Part shown: in pieces, positions 35,663 to 43,965 of the stretch
Numbering within the stretch: the first letter of the stretch is position 1
Layout of the letters: the number at the start of each line of letters is the position of its first letter
NCBI RefSeq assembly: GCF_016907555.1
Contig: NZ_JAFBCE010000001.1
Coordinates: forward strand, 2,728,001-2,792,000
DNA: 64,000 nucleotides
Source of the DNA: Microbacterium laevaniformans
GTDB taxonomy: Bacteria > Actinomycetota > Actinomycetes > Actinomycetales > Microbacteriaceae
Direction: 5' to 3'
The notes under the pieces: model-generated
The model's input: the letters and a program-made list of their open reading frames with translations, nothing else
Databases searched by the model: none
What the model was told of the DNA's origin: nothing
Program-made: the position numbers and the translations under genes

Positions 35663-37441
35663 TCAGGGCAGCATCCACGAGAGGACGGAGGACTGCAGAC
35701 CGACGAGCAGACACATGGCGGCGAGCATGCCGATGCTCCACCAGATGACGCGGCGGAAAATCGCCGACTCTTGGCCGACCAGGCCCACGGCGGTGGCGGC
35801 GATGGCGAGGTTCTGCGGGCTGATCATCTTGCCGATGACACCGCCGGAGGTGTTGGCCGCGACGAGCAGCGCCGGGTCGAGGCCGGCCTTGAGCGCGGCG
35901 CTCTGCTGCAGCGTGGCGAACAGCGCGTTGGCGCTCGTGTCCGAACCGGTGACCGCCGTGCCGAACCAGCCGAGGATCGGCGAGAGGAAGGCGAACAGGG
36001 CTCCGGTGCCGGCGATGAACGCGCCGATCGTCAGCGTCTGTCCGGAGATGTTCATGAGGTAGGCGAGGGCCAGCACCGATCCGACCGTGAGCAGCGAGAA
36101 GCGGAGCTTCACGAGCGTCTGCCACCACGTTCGGGCGGCGTCCTGCAGCGGCAGACGGTAGACGAGCGCCACGACGACGCCGCAGATCACGAGCAGGCTG
36201 CCTGCCGACGACAGCCACGGCAGCGTGTACACCGTCGCCCCGGATGCGGCGCCGGACGAGGTGAGGATGTGGCCGTTCAGGCCCGGCCAGGGGATCTTCA
36301 CGTCGGTCGCGCCGAGGGCCGCCTTGAGGTCGGGGACGAGCTTGGCGAGCGAGAACACGACGATGACGAGCAGGTACGGGAAGGTCGCGAGGAAGACCGT
36401 CCGCGCGTCGAGCGGGACGTCCGATACCGGGACGGTGCCGGTGGTCGCAACGGGGCCGGTGGCGGTGCGCGTCGACGCGGATGCCGAGGACGTGCCCGTG
36501 GCCGACCCGGCACGGGCCGCGCGCGACCCGGCCCGACGGGTGCGGATGCTGCCGGTGGCCGCCTTCTCGCTGGCGAGCAGGTCGACGGCGGCGTTGGTGA
36601 GCAGACGTTCACGGGCGGCCTCGGTGCCGCGCGGCTGCCAGAAGCGCAGGAGGATGACGGCGGCGAGGATGCCGGCGAGCGAGGCGACGATGTCGGTGAG
36701 CTCCACCGAGATCCACGTCGCACTGACCCACTGGGCGATCGCGAACACGACACCGAACACGACCGTCGCGGGCCAGGTCTCGCGGATGCCGCGCCACCCG
36801 TCGGCGAGCAGCACGATGATGAGCGGGACGAAGACCGCGATCAGGGGCGTCTGGTGGCCGACGATGGCGCCGATGTGCCGGTAGTCGATGCCCGTGAGGG
36901 CCCCGGCGGTGACGATGGGCGTGCCGACCGCGCCGAACGCGACGGGCGCGGTGTTGGCCAGCAGCACGATGACGGCCGCACGCATCGGCGAGAAGCCGGC
37001 GGCCATGAGCATGACGCCCGTGATGGCGACCGGTGCGCCGAAGCCGGCGAGCGCTTCGAGCAGTCCGCCGAAGCCGAACGCGATGATGACGGCTTGGATG
37101 CGCGGGTCGTCGGAGAGGGCGTTGATCACGCGCCGGAGGTCCTCGAAGCGGCCGCTGCGCACCGTCAGCTCATAGAGCCAGATCGCATTGAGCACGATCC
37201 ACATGATCGGGAACAGCCCGAAGACGAAACCCTGCGTGGACGCCAGGAGTGCGAGGTCGATCGGCATCCGGAAACCGAGCACCGCGACCAGGACGGCGAC
37301 CGCGAGTCCGGTCAGTCCCGCCCAGTGCGCCTTCCAGCGCAGCACGCCGAGCGCGAGGAACACCGTGAGGAACGGGAGGCTGGCCACGAGAGCGGAGAGC
37401 GCGAGGCTCCCGCCGACCGGGGCGAGTTCGGGTGTGTACAT
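35663..37441 (-). CDS. lldP: L-lactate permease
   Basis: 592 residues, LctP family: GFGGLLEALAGFGAPVAITG and the late TGSDTSANALFATLQ are the family signatures, and about 13 helices are predicted. A low-complexity cytoplasmic insert rich in Arg/Ala/Thr/Ser (about 295-345) is longer than usual. It imports lactate with protons. First gene of the lldP-lldD operon. Confidence 0.94.
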   Translation of the reverse strand: MYTPELAPVGGSLALSALVASLPFLTVFLALGVLRWKAHWAGLTGLAVAVLVAVLGFRMPIDLALLASTQGFVFGLFPIMWIVLNAIWLYELTVRSGRFEDLRRVINALSDDPRIQAVIIAFGFGGLLEALAGFGAPVAITGVMLMAAGFSPMRAAVIVLLANTAPVAFGAVGTPIVTAGALTGIDYRHIGAIVGHQTPLIAVFVPLIIVLLADGWRGIRETWPATVVFGVVFAIAQWVSATWISVELTDIVASLAGILAAVILLRFWQPRGTEAARERLLTNAAVDLLASEKAATGSIRTRRAGSRAARAGSATGTSSASASTRTATGPVATTGTVPVSDVPLDARTVFLATFPYLLVIVVFSLAKLVPDLKAALGATDVKIPWPGLNGHILTSSGAASGATVYTLPWLSSAGSLLVICGVVVALVYRLPLQDAARTWWQTLVKLRFSLLTVGSVLALAYLMNISGQTLTIGAFIAGTGALFAFLSPILGWFGTAVTGSDTSANALFATLQQSAALKAGLDPALLVAANTSGGVIGKMISPQNLAIAATAVGLVGQESAIFRRVIWWSIGMLAAMCLLVGLQSSVLSWMLP

Positions 37442-37511
37442 CTCTGTCTCTTTTCGTACGTCGTTGTGCGAAGGGCCGAGTGACCGGGGTGCGGATGCGG
37501 ACCCTTTTAGA

Positions 37512-37550
37512 GGTCTGACCGCTAGCGCAATCTATGTGACTGACCGCTAG
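37512..37550. promoter_or_regulatory. lldPD/lldR operators (GntR/FadR-type)
   Basis: The 11-base sequence CTGACCGCTAG occurs twice, at 37515-37525 and 37540-37550, 25 bases apart. The first copy lies in the dyad GGTCTGACC (37512-37520), typical of FadR-subfamily sites. Both are in the 145-base gap between the divergent lldP and lldR. Confidence 0.65.
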
Positions 37551-37586
37551 GCTGTCAAGAGATTCGAGAGAGGTGGCGCGGATCCG

Positions 37587-38342
37587 ATGGCGGAGAACGC
37601 ACCCGATTCCCTGTGGCAGCCGGTCAAGAAGGCGCGCGCCCACGAGCTCGTGATCGAGGCGATCGAGGACCGGATCCTGTCCGGCGCCCTGCAGGTCGGT
37701 GACGCGCTGCCCCCCGAGCGGGAGCTCTCGACGAGCCTGGAGGTCAGCCGGGCGGGAGTGCGCGAAGCGGTCCGTGTGCTCGAGGCACAGGGCGTACTGC
37801 GCTCCCAGCCCGGAGCGGGCGCCACCGCCGGGACATTCGTGGCGGCCCTGCCGCGCGATGCGCTCACCCGCTTCCTCCGCCTGCACGTCGCGCTGTCGAA
37901 CTTCACGATCCAGGACGTGACCGATGCGCGCGTCGTGCTCGAGCGCGCCAGCGCGGCATCGGCGTCCCGCCGGCACGACGACACGGCGCGGTCGCGGATG
38001 GTCGAGGCGCTGGACCGCATGGATCAGCCGCACTCCTCCCGCGACTCGTTCAACGAGGCCGACACGCAGTTCCACCTCGCGATCGCGGAGGCCTCGGGCA
38101 GTGCCCTGTCGGCCGCGCTGACCGCGGCGATCCGCAGCGCCATGAAGGTGCCGATCCTGCGCGCCGCCGAACGCACCGAGGAGTGGCCCGACGAGGCGCA
38201 GCGCCTGCGCCGCGAGCACCGCGCGATCTATGCAGCCATCGACGACGGAGATCCGGCCCGCGCCGCCGACCTCGCCGAAGCGCACATCCGTCGCGCGGCA
38301 TCGGTACTGTTCGGCCTCGAGTCGCCAGACAGTCGCGCATGA
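37587..38342 (+). CDS. lldR: FadR-subfamily GntR regulator of lactate genes
   Basis: 251 residues. The winged helix is at 15-85 (GDALPPERELSTSLEVSRAGVREAVRVLEAQGVL, given in part as PPERELSTSLEVSRAGVREA), followed by an all-helical FCD ligand domain with metal ligands around DARVVLERA, FNEADTQFHLAIAEASGS and EHRAIYAAI. Divergent from lldP-lldD, so it is most likely their lactate-responsive repressor. Confidence 0.9.
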   Translation: MAENAPDSLWQPVKKARAHELVIEAIEDRILSGALQVGDALPPERELSTSLEVSRAGVREAVRVLEAQGVLRSQPGAGATAGTFVAALPRDALTRFLRLHVALSNFTIQDVTDARVVLERASAASASRRHDDTARSRMVEALDRMDQPHSSRDSFNEADTQFHLAIAEASGSALSAALTAAIRSAMKVPILRAAERTEEWPDEAQRLRREHRAIYAAIDDGDPARAADLAEAHIRRAASVLFGLESPDSRA

Positions 38343-38948
38343 GGGACAGCCGCCTGCGCCTGCCACCCCGTCTCGGCGGCCGGGGCGCTCGCTTCGCAGG
38401 CGCGCACGCACACGCTGGAACACCTCCGCCGTGGGCCGCGACGACGGGTCGAGGGAGGTCATCGCGGTGAGTATCGACCTCCATCCTTGGCCGAGCCCTC
38501 CGGGAACCTCGGGGTGTCGAGTGAGTCGGGCGAGGATCGTCGCCTGAATCGACTCACCGACGAACTGCTTCGTCCCGGTGAGCGCTTCGATGGTGAGCAG
38601 ACCGAGCACATAGATGTCGGACGCCGGCACGGTGGGTTCACCTCGCACCTGTTCGGGGGCGGGATAGGAGGCCGTGCCGATCACGACTCCGGGCGAGGTG
38701 ACGCGGGCTGCGTCGAGGAGGTGTGCGACGCCGAAGTCCACGAGAGCCGGCCGGAACGGGACGACTCCGTGCCGGATAGGGCGCAGCAGCACGTTCGCAG
38801 GCTTGATATCGCGGTGGACGATGCCGGCGTGGTGGACGACCGCCGGCGCGCCGGCGAGACCGATGATGAGCGAGACGACCTCCTCACCGGTCAACGCGTT
38901 CTGCGCAAGACGGTCGTGAAGCGTCTGCCCCGGCACGAGCTCCAGTGT
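38343..38948 (-). pseudogene. Ser/Thr protein kinase missing its N-lobe
   Basis: The frame reads LELVPGQTLHDRLA, the catalytic loop HRDIKPANVLL, the magnesium loop DFGVAHLL and YPAPEQVRGE, then ALTGTKQFVGESIQ and SLDPSSRPTAEVF. These are subdomains V to XI of a PknB-like kinase. The glycine loop and ATP-anchoring lysine that should come first are absent; the sequence before LELVPG is unrelated. The 3' end runs into the lldR gene on the other strand, so the original C-terminus is lost too. A relic rather than a working kinase. Confidence 0.8.
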
Positions 38949-38983
38949 CGTCCTCCTTCCAATATGCGACGCATCCGACTCGC

Positions 38984-39017
38984 CTCACCGCGCATGCCCC
39001 CCAGAATGCGCGGTGAG
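38984..39017. repeat. perfect 12-bp inverted repeat around a small ORF start
   Basis: CTCACCGCGCAT at 38984-38995 and ATGCGCGGTGAG at 39006-39017, ten bases apart. The right arm starts with the ATG of the small ORF at 39006, so a hairpin here would hide that start. Confidence 0.7.
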
Positions 39018-39119
39018 ACAATTCTCCTCGGCCTGCTGTACGCGGCCGGCGCCGCGCTGGCAGCGCTGATCCTGGTCGGACTGCTCTACGTGTTCACCTG
39101 GGGCCTCTTCAAGGCGTGA
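39006..39119 (+). CDS. small single-helix membrane protein
   Basis: 37 residues: MRGETILLGLLYAAGAALAA leads into one long hydrophobic helix and ends TWGLFKA. In-frame ATGs at 38964 and 38994 would extend it by 14 or 4 residues. It overlaps the end of the DUF4386 gene on the other strand by 34 bases. Possibly a small membrane peptide; no family known. Confidence 0.4.
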   Translation: MRGETILLGLLYAAGAALAALILVGLLYVFTWGLFKA

Positions 39120-39751
39120 GGTGAGTTCGGCAGGCCCCCTTCGTGTGCTGCGCGGATGCCGGGCTCCGACCGTACACCGACGGCGATGAGCCAGACGGCG
39201 AACCAGATCTCGAAAGCGAAGACGGGCACCGCGGCGACGCCGGCGGCGACGCCGTTCAGCGGGATCGCTCCGGCCAGCTGCAGCCCGTTGCTGACGAGCA
39301 CGATCACTCCGCCCGCGATTCCCAGTGCGGCGAGGGCGCGGGGCACGGCCCGCGCGTCCCACAGCAGCCAGCCGAGGATCACGGTGTTGACGCTGATGAC
39401 GAGGCCTTGACCGAGCAGGAACGCGGCCGTGTGCATCGCCGTAGACTCGCCCTCGGCCGTGGCGTTCACAAGCGCCGGTCCGAGCATCGGGAGCGCCCCC
39501 GCGACGATCACCGCCGCTTCGAGCGTGCGCAGCAGCGCGAAGCTCGCGGCGCGGGCAGGACCGCGCGACTGCAGCAACACCCAGAGCAGCACGCCGGTGC
39601 CGAGGCACCCGAGTGCGAGCACGAATTCCAGGGCGACACCGGCTCGGAGGAGACCTCCGCCGTAGGCGATCACGGCGGCGACCGAGGTGACATGCGTGAC
39701 GAGATAGAGGACGCCGGCGAGGCGGGCCTGGCGTCGGGCGAGCTGAGACAC
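39086..39751 (-). CDS. DUF4386-family membrane protein
   Basis: 221 residues with about six helices: ARLAGVLYLVTHVTSVAAVI at the start and GLVISVNTVILGWLLWDARAVPRALAALG in the middle are typical of DUF4386. AAAGGA lies five bases before the GTG start. Divergent from a TetR regulator with shared operators, so it is probably that regulator's target. Function unknown. Confidence 0.88.
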   Translation of the reverse strand: MSQLARRQARLAGVLYLVTHVTSVAAVIAYGGGLLRAGVALEFVLALGCLGTGVLLWVLLQSRGPARAASFALLRTLEAAVIVAGALPMLGPALVNATAEGESTAMHTAAFLLGQGLVISVNTVILGWLLWDARAVPRALAALGIAGGVIVLVSNGLQLAGAIPLNGVAAGVAAVPVFAFEIWFAVWLIAVGVRSEPGIRAAHEGGLPNSPHALKRPQVNT

Positions 39752-39770
39752 GGGGTTCCTTTCGCGGGTG

Positions 39771-39819
39771 GTATACGGCGTACACCGATTCGGCAACAGA
39801 CTAGGTGTACGGTGTATAC
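39771..39819. promoter_or_regulatory. TetR operators between DUF4386 and tetR genes
   Basis: GTATACGGCGTACACC at 39771-39786 and GGTGTACGGTGTATAC at 39804-39819 are inverted copies with two mismatches, and each half is itself nearly palindromic (GTATAC/GTAC). They cover both divergent promoters. Confidence 0.7.
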
Positions 39820-39828
39820 GTGTCAACT

Positions 39829-40503
39829 ATGCGTCCGCGTCTCGACCTGGAGCGCATCGTCGACGCGGCGACCGCCATCGCCGACGAGGGCGGCCTCGAC
39901 GCGGCGAGCATGCGTGCGGTCGCCGAGCGCCTGGGGGTCACGCCGATGGCGCTGTACAAGCACCTCGATGACCGCGCCGCCCTCGTGGACGCGATGCTCG
40001 ACCGGGTTCTCGCCGGCGTCGCTTCACCCGCGCTGACCGCGTCATGGGACGACGCCGTGCGTTCTCGGATCATGGCCGTGCGCGCCGCACTGTCGTCGCA
40101 CGCCTGGACCCGGCAGGCGATCGAGACGCGTGAGCGCGCCACGCCTCGCGTCCTCGCGCACATGGACGCGCTCATGGCGGACATGTTCGAGGGGGGACTG
40201 TCGGCGGATCTCGTGCATCACGCCATGCATGCGTTGAGCACCCGCATGTGGGGATTCACCCGCGACGTGCTGCCGACGCCGGTTCCGCCCGACGACCCGC
40301 GGGAGCGCGCCGCCACGATGGCCGCGTTCGCGACGGCCTACCCCGCGATCATCCGCATGGCCACCACGGCGCCGCACGCCGGGGAGGCCTGCGACGACGA
40401 CGCGGAGTTCGCCTTCGCCCTCGACCTGCTGCTCGACGGCATCCGCCGCCGGCACGAGCAGGCGTGGACATCGACCGGAGCTGGTGACGCGCTCCGCCGT
40501 TGA
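39829..40503 (+). CDS. TetR-family transcriptional regulator
   Basis: 224 residues. Helix-turn-helix at about 5-50: ATAIADEGGLDAASMRAVAE then RLGVTPMALYKHLDDRAALVD, a strong TetR match. A GTG at 39820 would add three residues. TATACG at 39815-39820 may serve as -10 and overlaps the operator, fitting autorepression. Probable target: the divergent DUF4386 gene. Confidence 0.92.
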   Translation: MRPRLDLERIVDAATAIADEGGLDAASMRAVAERLGVTPMALYKHLDDRAALVDAMLDRVLAGVASPALTASWDDAVRSRIMAVRAALSSHAWTRQAIETRERATPRVLAHMDALMADMFEGGLSADLVHHAMHALSTRMWGFTRDVLPTPVPPDDPRERAATMAAFATAYPAIIRMATTAPHAGEACDDDAEFAFALDLLLDGIRRRHEQAWTSTGAGDALRR

Positions 40504-40614
40504 CGTGGAGTCAGCGAGGGCCGCTTGCGCGAGCATGCGTGGGTGCGGGGCGCCTACGAGGACATGGTGGTTCTCGGGCTGTTGCGCGCGGAGTGGGAGC
40601 GCAAGGACGGGTGA
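40504..40614 (+). pseudogene. 3' remnant of a GNAT acetyltransferase
   Basis: 37 codons directly after the TetR stop read EGRLREHAWVRGAYEDMVVL then GLLRAEWERKDG and TGA. This is the C-terminal strand pair of ribosomal-protein-type GNAT acetyltransferases. Everything before it is gone. Confidence 0.65.
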
Positions 40615-40626
40615 CGTCGCGCCCCG

Positions 40627-41502
40627 CTACTGAGCGGATGCCGGCGGCACGACCGTGCCCTGATGGAAGCGCAGGCGCGGTGCGGTGCCGCCGACGTCCC
40701 ACAGTGATGAGTGCCGACTGATCCGCGAGGGCGTCGTGAGCCGATAGGTGACCAGCACCAGCTCGGGCGAGAGTTGACGGAACTGCCACTCATCGGTCTG
40801 CGGCGTGACGCGCGAGTCCGCGCTCTCGGCGGCGAGCGCACCGACGACCTGCTCCCGCGTCCAGAGGGTGCCGGAGCGGCCGATCTCGACGAACGCAGGG
40901 TGCAGCAGGTCATCGACCGTCTCGGCGTCGCGGCGCACGTCGGCATCGAGCAGCGCCGTCTCGGCATCCTTCACCGCGACCCACTGCGGCACTGCGGCGT
41001 GACGCACCAGCCGCACGATGTGGATCGGATGCCCGGCCATCACTTGATCGCGTTCGAGCCCGTCGCGGACGAAGCCGTTGCGCAGATAGAACGCTTCGGC
41101 GCGGGGGTTGTCGTCCATCATCCAGAGGTAGGCGTCGCCGGCACCGATCGCCGCGTCCAGCAGCAGCTGCCCCGCACCGGTACCGTGGTGCGCCGCCAGG
41201 ACGTAGATGCCCTCCAGCTCCCGCGACGTCGGCCGATCGTCGTCGCGCCCGTCACCGGCCGTCGCCCAGCCGACGATCCGCCCGTCGACCTCGGCGACGA
41301 AGACGTCGGTGACGTCGTCTTCGATGATCGACGCCCACCGCTCGATGCGCGGCTCGACCCGCAACCCGGCGAGGACCGTCGCCGGAAGCTGGCGGACATA
41401 CGCCTCGCGCCAGGCCTGGACATGAACCGCGGCGATGCCCCGGGCGTCGTCGACGGATGCCGGGCGCACGCGCACGGCCCGGGATGGCGGACTCATGGTC
41501 AT
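40627..41502 (-). CDS. GNAT acetyltransferase fused to a SnoaL/DUF4440-like domain
   Basis: 291 residues. Residues 10-165 form a GNAT domain (IAAVHVQAWREAYVRQLP; acetyl-CoA loop YVLAAHHGTGAGQLLLDAA; NPRAEAFYLRNGFVRDG). Residues ~175-285 look like DUF4440 (VKDAETALLDADVRRDAETVDDLLHPAFVEIGRSG, cut here as LLHPAFVEIGRSG, then VLVTYRL). One continuous frame. The second domain may hold a small ligand, but the joint role is unknown. Confidence 0.85.
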   Translation of the reverse strand: MTMSPPSRAVRVRPASVDDARGIAAVHVQAWREAYVRQLPATVLAGLRVEPRIERWASIIEDDVTDVFVAEVDGRIVGWATAGDGRDDDRPTSRELEGIYVLAAHHGTGAGQLLLDAAIGAGDAYLWMMDDNPRAEAFYLRNGFVRDGLERDQVMAGHPIHIVRLVRHAAVPQWVAVKDAETALLDADVRRDAETVDDLLHPAFVEIGRSGTLWTREQVVGALAAESADSRVTPQTDEWQFRQLSPELVLVTYRLTTPSRISRHSSLWDVGGTAPRLRFHQGTVVPPASAQ

Positions 41503-41538
41503 ACGCTCATGCTCGCAGACGGATGCCGGGCGTGCGCC

Positions 41539-41656
41539 TCAGGCGGTGAGGGCCGAATCGACGATCTCGAACACGGCGGGATCCCACGTGGGGGCCCGCT
41601 CCCACGGCAGGTCGAGGCCGTTCGCGAAGAGGATGCTGTGCCGCGGCGGCCAGGAC
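41539..41656 (-). pseudogene. 3' end of a gene cut by the transposon
   Basis: The frame HSILFANGLDLPWERAPTWD, then PAVFEIVDSALTA and TGA at 41539-41541, shows strong third-position G+C up to the transposon edge at 41657. No family recognised. A coding-like fragment on the other side of the element (49836-49960) may be the rest of this gene, but the two frames differ by one after exact removal of the element. Confidence 0.6.
41649..41656. repeat. target site duplication, left copy (GCCAGGAC)
   Basis: Immediately abuts the left transposon end. An identical octamer follows the right end at 49836-49843. Confidence 0.75.
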
Positions 41657-41691
41657 TGTGAATTGCAGCGATAGATGTCGCGGTTGTCGCG
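41657..41691 (+). repeat. left terminal inverted repeat
   Basis: Starts TGTGAATTGCAGCGATAGAT and continues GTCGCGG-TTGTCGCG. It matches the right end at about 29 of 35 positions. The internal GCGATARATGTCGC dyad is a likely transposase site. Confidence 0.8.
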
Positions 41692-41695
41692 TCGT

Positions 41696-42533
41696 TCAGT
41701 GTCCGATGAGGAGGGCTTCCTGGGCGGCGTCGACGGCCTCGGGCGTGAGGTGGGTGTGCCCGTTGATGTCAAGAACACGTCGGATCTGAGTGACGAGGCG
41801 ATCGGCGAGGCGGAAGTTCCCGTTCGTGGCGCGCACGATCGCGGCGAGGGCGGCGGTGTGAGCGAGCCCTGAATCACCGGGGTCTGGTGCGGGGAGGCGT
41901 TGCGTGACGACGGCGGTGAGTTCGTCACTGCGGAGAGAACGGTATTCGTGGGCGAAGCCGACGCGGCTGTAGAGCTGGGGGTAGCGCGCGAGGCGTTTTT
42001 CAATGCCGGGCATGCCGATGAGGATGACGCCCATGTGGTGGCGGTCGTAGAAATCGCGGACTTGTTCGAGGCCGGCGGTTTTGAGGCGGTCGGCTTCGTC
42101 GATGATAAGCAGTTCTGTGTTCCCGCTGTGTTGGGATTCAGGATGGACGTAGGGGTCGACGTGACCGTACCGGGCATAATCAATGGCCCACGAGACTTGT
42201 TGGCACGCGCGGGGCAGGCCCTGGTCGATCTGCTTGATGGTGGCGGCGACGGTGGGGGTGAAGAACGCCGTTCGACTCTGCTGGACGCCCTCGGGGACGG
42301 GAGGGAGCAGGCCACCCTTTCGGGCCGATGTAGCGGTGTGAGCGTACGGTGTCGGCGAACTCCACGAATCGTCGGTGCTCTCGGGTGCTGACGAACGCGG
42401 GGCGGGTGTCGGTGTGCGGTGGGGGCGCCTGGGTGAATTCGTCGAAGGTGCCGTTGAGGAACCGTCGCCCGTCGTCGTCCGCGCCGACGAGGACGGACAC
42501 CGGCTTTCCGACGGTCGATTCAGTCGTTGGCAT
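41696..42533 (-). pseudogene. TniB-like AAA ATPase, frameshifted and without P-loop
   Basis: The start (MPTTESTVGKPVSVLVGADD, to YIGPKG at ~42315) is in one frame. The rest (LLPPVPEGVQQSRTAFFTPT, Walker B LLIIDEADRL, MGVILIGMPGIEKRLARYP, to TGA at 41696) is in another. At the junction the Walker A motif (GxxGxGKT) expected right after YIG is missing, so a deletion removed it and shifted the frame. TniB-like ATPases choose the target site and stimulate TniA. This copy should be inactive. Its start overlaps the transposase stop by 14 bases. Confidence 0.8.
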
Positions 42534-43956
42534 AGGTCCTCAGCCTGTGTCTCTTCGATTGCGGGGCTGGCGCGTCGGGCTCGGAGGGAGAGAGAGGCGC
42601 GGCCGCGGGTCGGTGCCGAGTGTCTTCCGGCAGAGAGCTGGCGACGTTGCTGAGGGAGCGGAGTTGCTGCTTCAGCGCCCGGCGCCGGGTGTTCCTTGCG
42701 CTCTGCAGGTCGGCGAAGGTGATCGTTTCGGAGGAGCGTTCAGGGGCGATCGCGCGGCATAGGAACGCGCTGTCGCGAAACAGTCGGATCTCGCCGAGGT
42801 CGCGGGGGTCGTATCGGACGGTGACGTCTTCACCGACGTAGGCGGCGAGGACGGGCGAAACGTATCGGGTGGAGGCGAATCGGATGCCGTCGCGCTGCAC
42901 TCGTCTGGTGGCGGTGGCGGTCAGCAACAGCATGTCGAGGTCTTCCGAGTGTGCGGGCATACGCGGGATGAAGCTCCCGCTGCGCCAGCGCGCGTGCGGT
43001 GCCGTCCCGGTCGCGGAGTGCGGGCGCTCGTTGTACTCGTCGACGATGAACCGCTCGAGGACGTCGTCGAGCTGGTGCAGGGTCAACATGGGGGCGCTGG
43101 TGGGTGTGCCGCTGGTGCCGTGCGGGATGAAGCCAGGTAGGTGCGGGAGCAATTCGGTCGTGATGGTGCGGTAGAACCGCTCGATCTTGCCGCGTCCTTG
43201 CGGAACGCCGACCCGCGAGTGAATGAGGCGCACGTGCAGATCCAGACACACCTGTTCGATCCGAGCAGAGGTGAAATCCGACCCGTGATCGCTGTAGAGA
43301 ACATCGGGGACCCCCGACACCACCCACGAGGCATGTCGTTTCCGGCTCGCGGCCTGGTGAAACGCCAGTGCGGAGCGCTCGGACGTGGGCGCCGAAACCG
43401 CTAAGGCGTATCCGGCGACGGCACGGGAGTAGTCATCGAGCACGATCGTCAGCCAGGGGCGCACAGGCGTCTGCTTGTCGTCGAGGATCATCACGTCCAG
43501 CAGCGTGTGGTCCATCTGCCATTGCTCATTCGGGGCGGTTGTCGTACGCCGGTAGACGAGCTCGAATTTGTCGCGATAGGCGGCGTCACCGCCCTCAGCG
43601 AGAGCTGTCAGGCCCGGGTCGATAGCGTGCACGATTTGGCGAACGGTCGTGTACCCGGGAGCTGGCAAACCTCGATCGCGCGCGATATCGCCGACGCGCC
43701 GATGGATGTACGCGATGGTGGGAGCCGGCCGGCGCACGGCCAGCGCCTCGATCGCCGTGACCAGTTCCGTGGGGATACGGGAGGCACCTTTATCTCGGCG
43801 AGGCGGTCTTGCGAGCTGCCCCGCACCGATGCGAGCGGCCCATCGTTGCAAGGTTCGCACCGTGACGCCGGAGTGCTCCGCGATCCGCGTCCACGGCACA
43901 CCGTCGAGGTGTTGGCACACAAGCTCGGCTTTCTGCCGGTCGCTGAGGTGCGCCAT
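42520..43956 (-). CDS. tniA: TniA-like DDE transposase (Mu/Tn7 superfamily)
   Basis: 478 residues. N-terminal helix-turn-helix (ELVCQHLDGVPWTRIAEHSG then VTVRTLQRWAARIG). Integrase core with D149 (WQMDHTLLDV), D223 (YSDHGSDFTS) and E259 (GRGKIERFYR), a DD35E spacing. A Mu-type C-terminal beta barrel follows (RDGIRFASTRYVSPVLAAYV). The C-terminal ~50 basic residues would contact the ATPase. The frame is intact, but its ATPase partner is broken. Confidence 0.93.
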   Translation of the reverse strand: MAHLSDRQKAELVCQHLDGVPWTRIAEHSGVTVRTLQRWAARIGAGQLARPPRRDKGASRIPTELVTAIEALAVRRPAPTIAYIHRRVGDIARDRGLPAPGYTTVRQIVHAIDPGLTALAEGGDAAYRDKFELVYRRTTTAPNEQWQMDHTLLDVMILDDKQTPVRPWLTIVLDDYSRAVAGYALAVSAPTSERSALAFHQAASRKRHASWVVSGVPDVLYSDHGSDFTSARIEQVCLDLHVRLIHSRVGVPQGRGKIERFYRTITTELLPHLPGFIPHGTSGTPTSAPMLTLHQLDDVLERFIVDEYNERPHSATGTAPHARWRSGSFIPRMPAHSEDLDMLLLTATATRRVQRDGIRFASTRYVSPVLAAYVGEDVTVRYDPRDLGEIRLFRDSAFLCRAIAPERSSETITFADLQSARNTRRRALKQQLRSLSNVASSLPEDTRHRPAAAPLSPSEPDAPAPQSKRHRLRTYAND

Positions 43957-43965
43957 GATCCCTCG

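Noticed and set aside
37170..38342. Leftward continuation of the kinase frame under lldR and lldP
   Set aside because: Antisense to two clear genes, with no kinase-like sequence after 38343.
41539..42315. Leftward 258-residue frame spanning the left transposon end
   Set aside because: It crosses the terminal repeat and the ATPase relic in the wrong frame; only its last ~38 residues look like a real protein.
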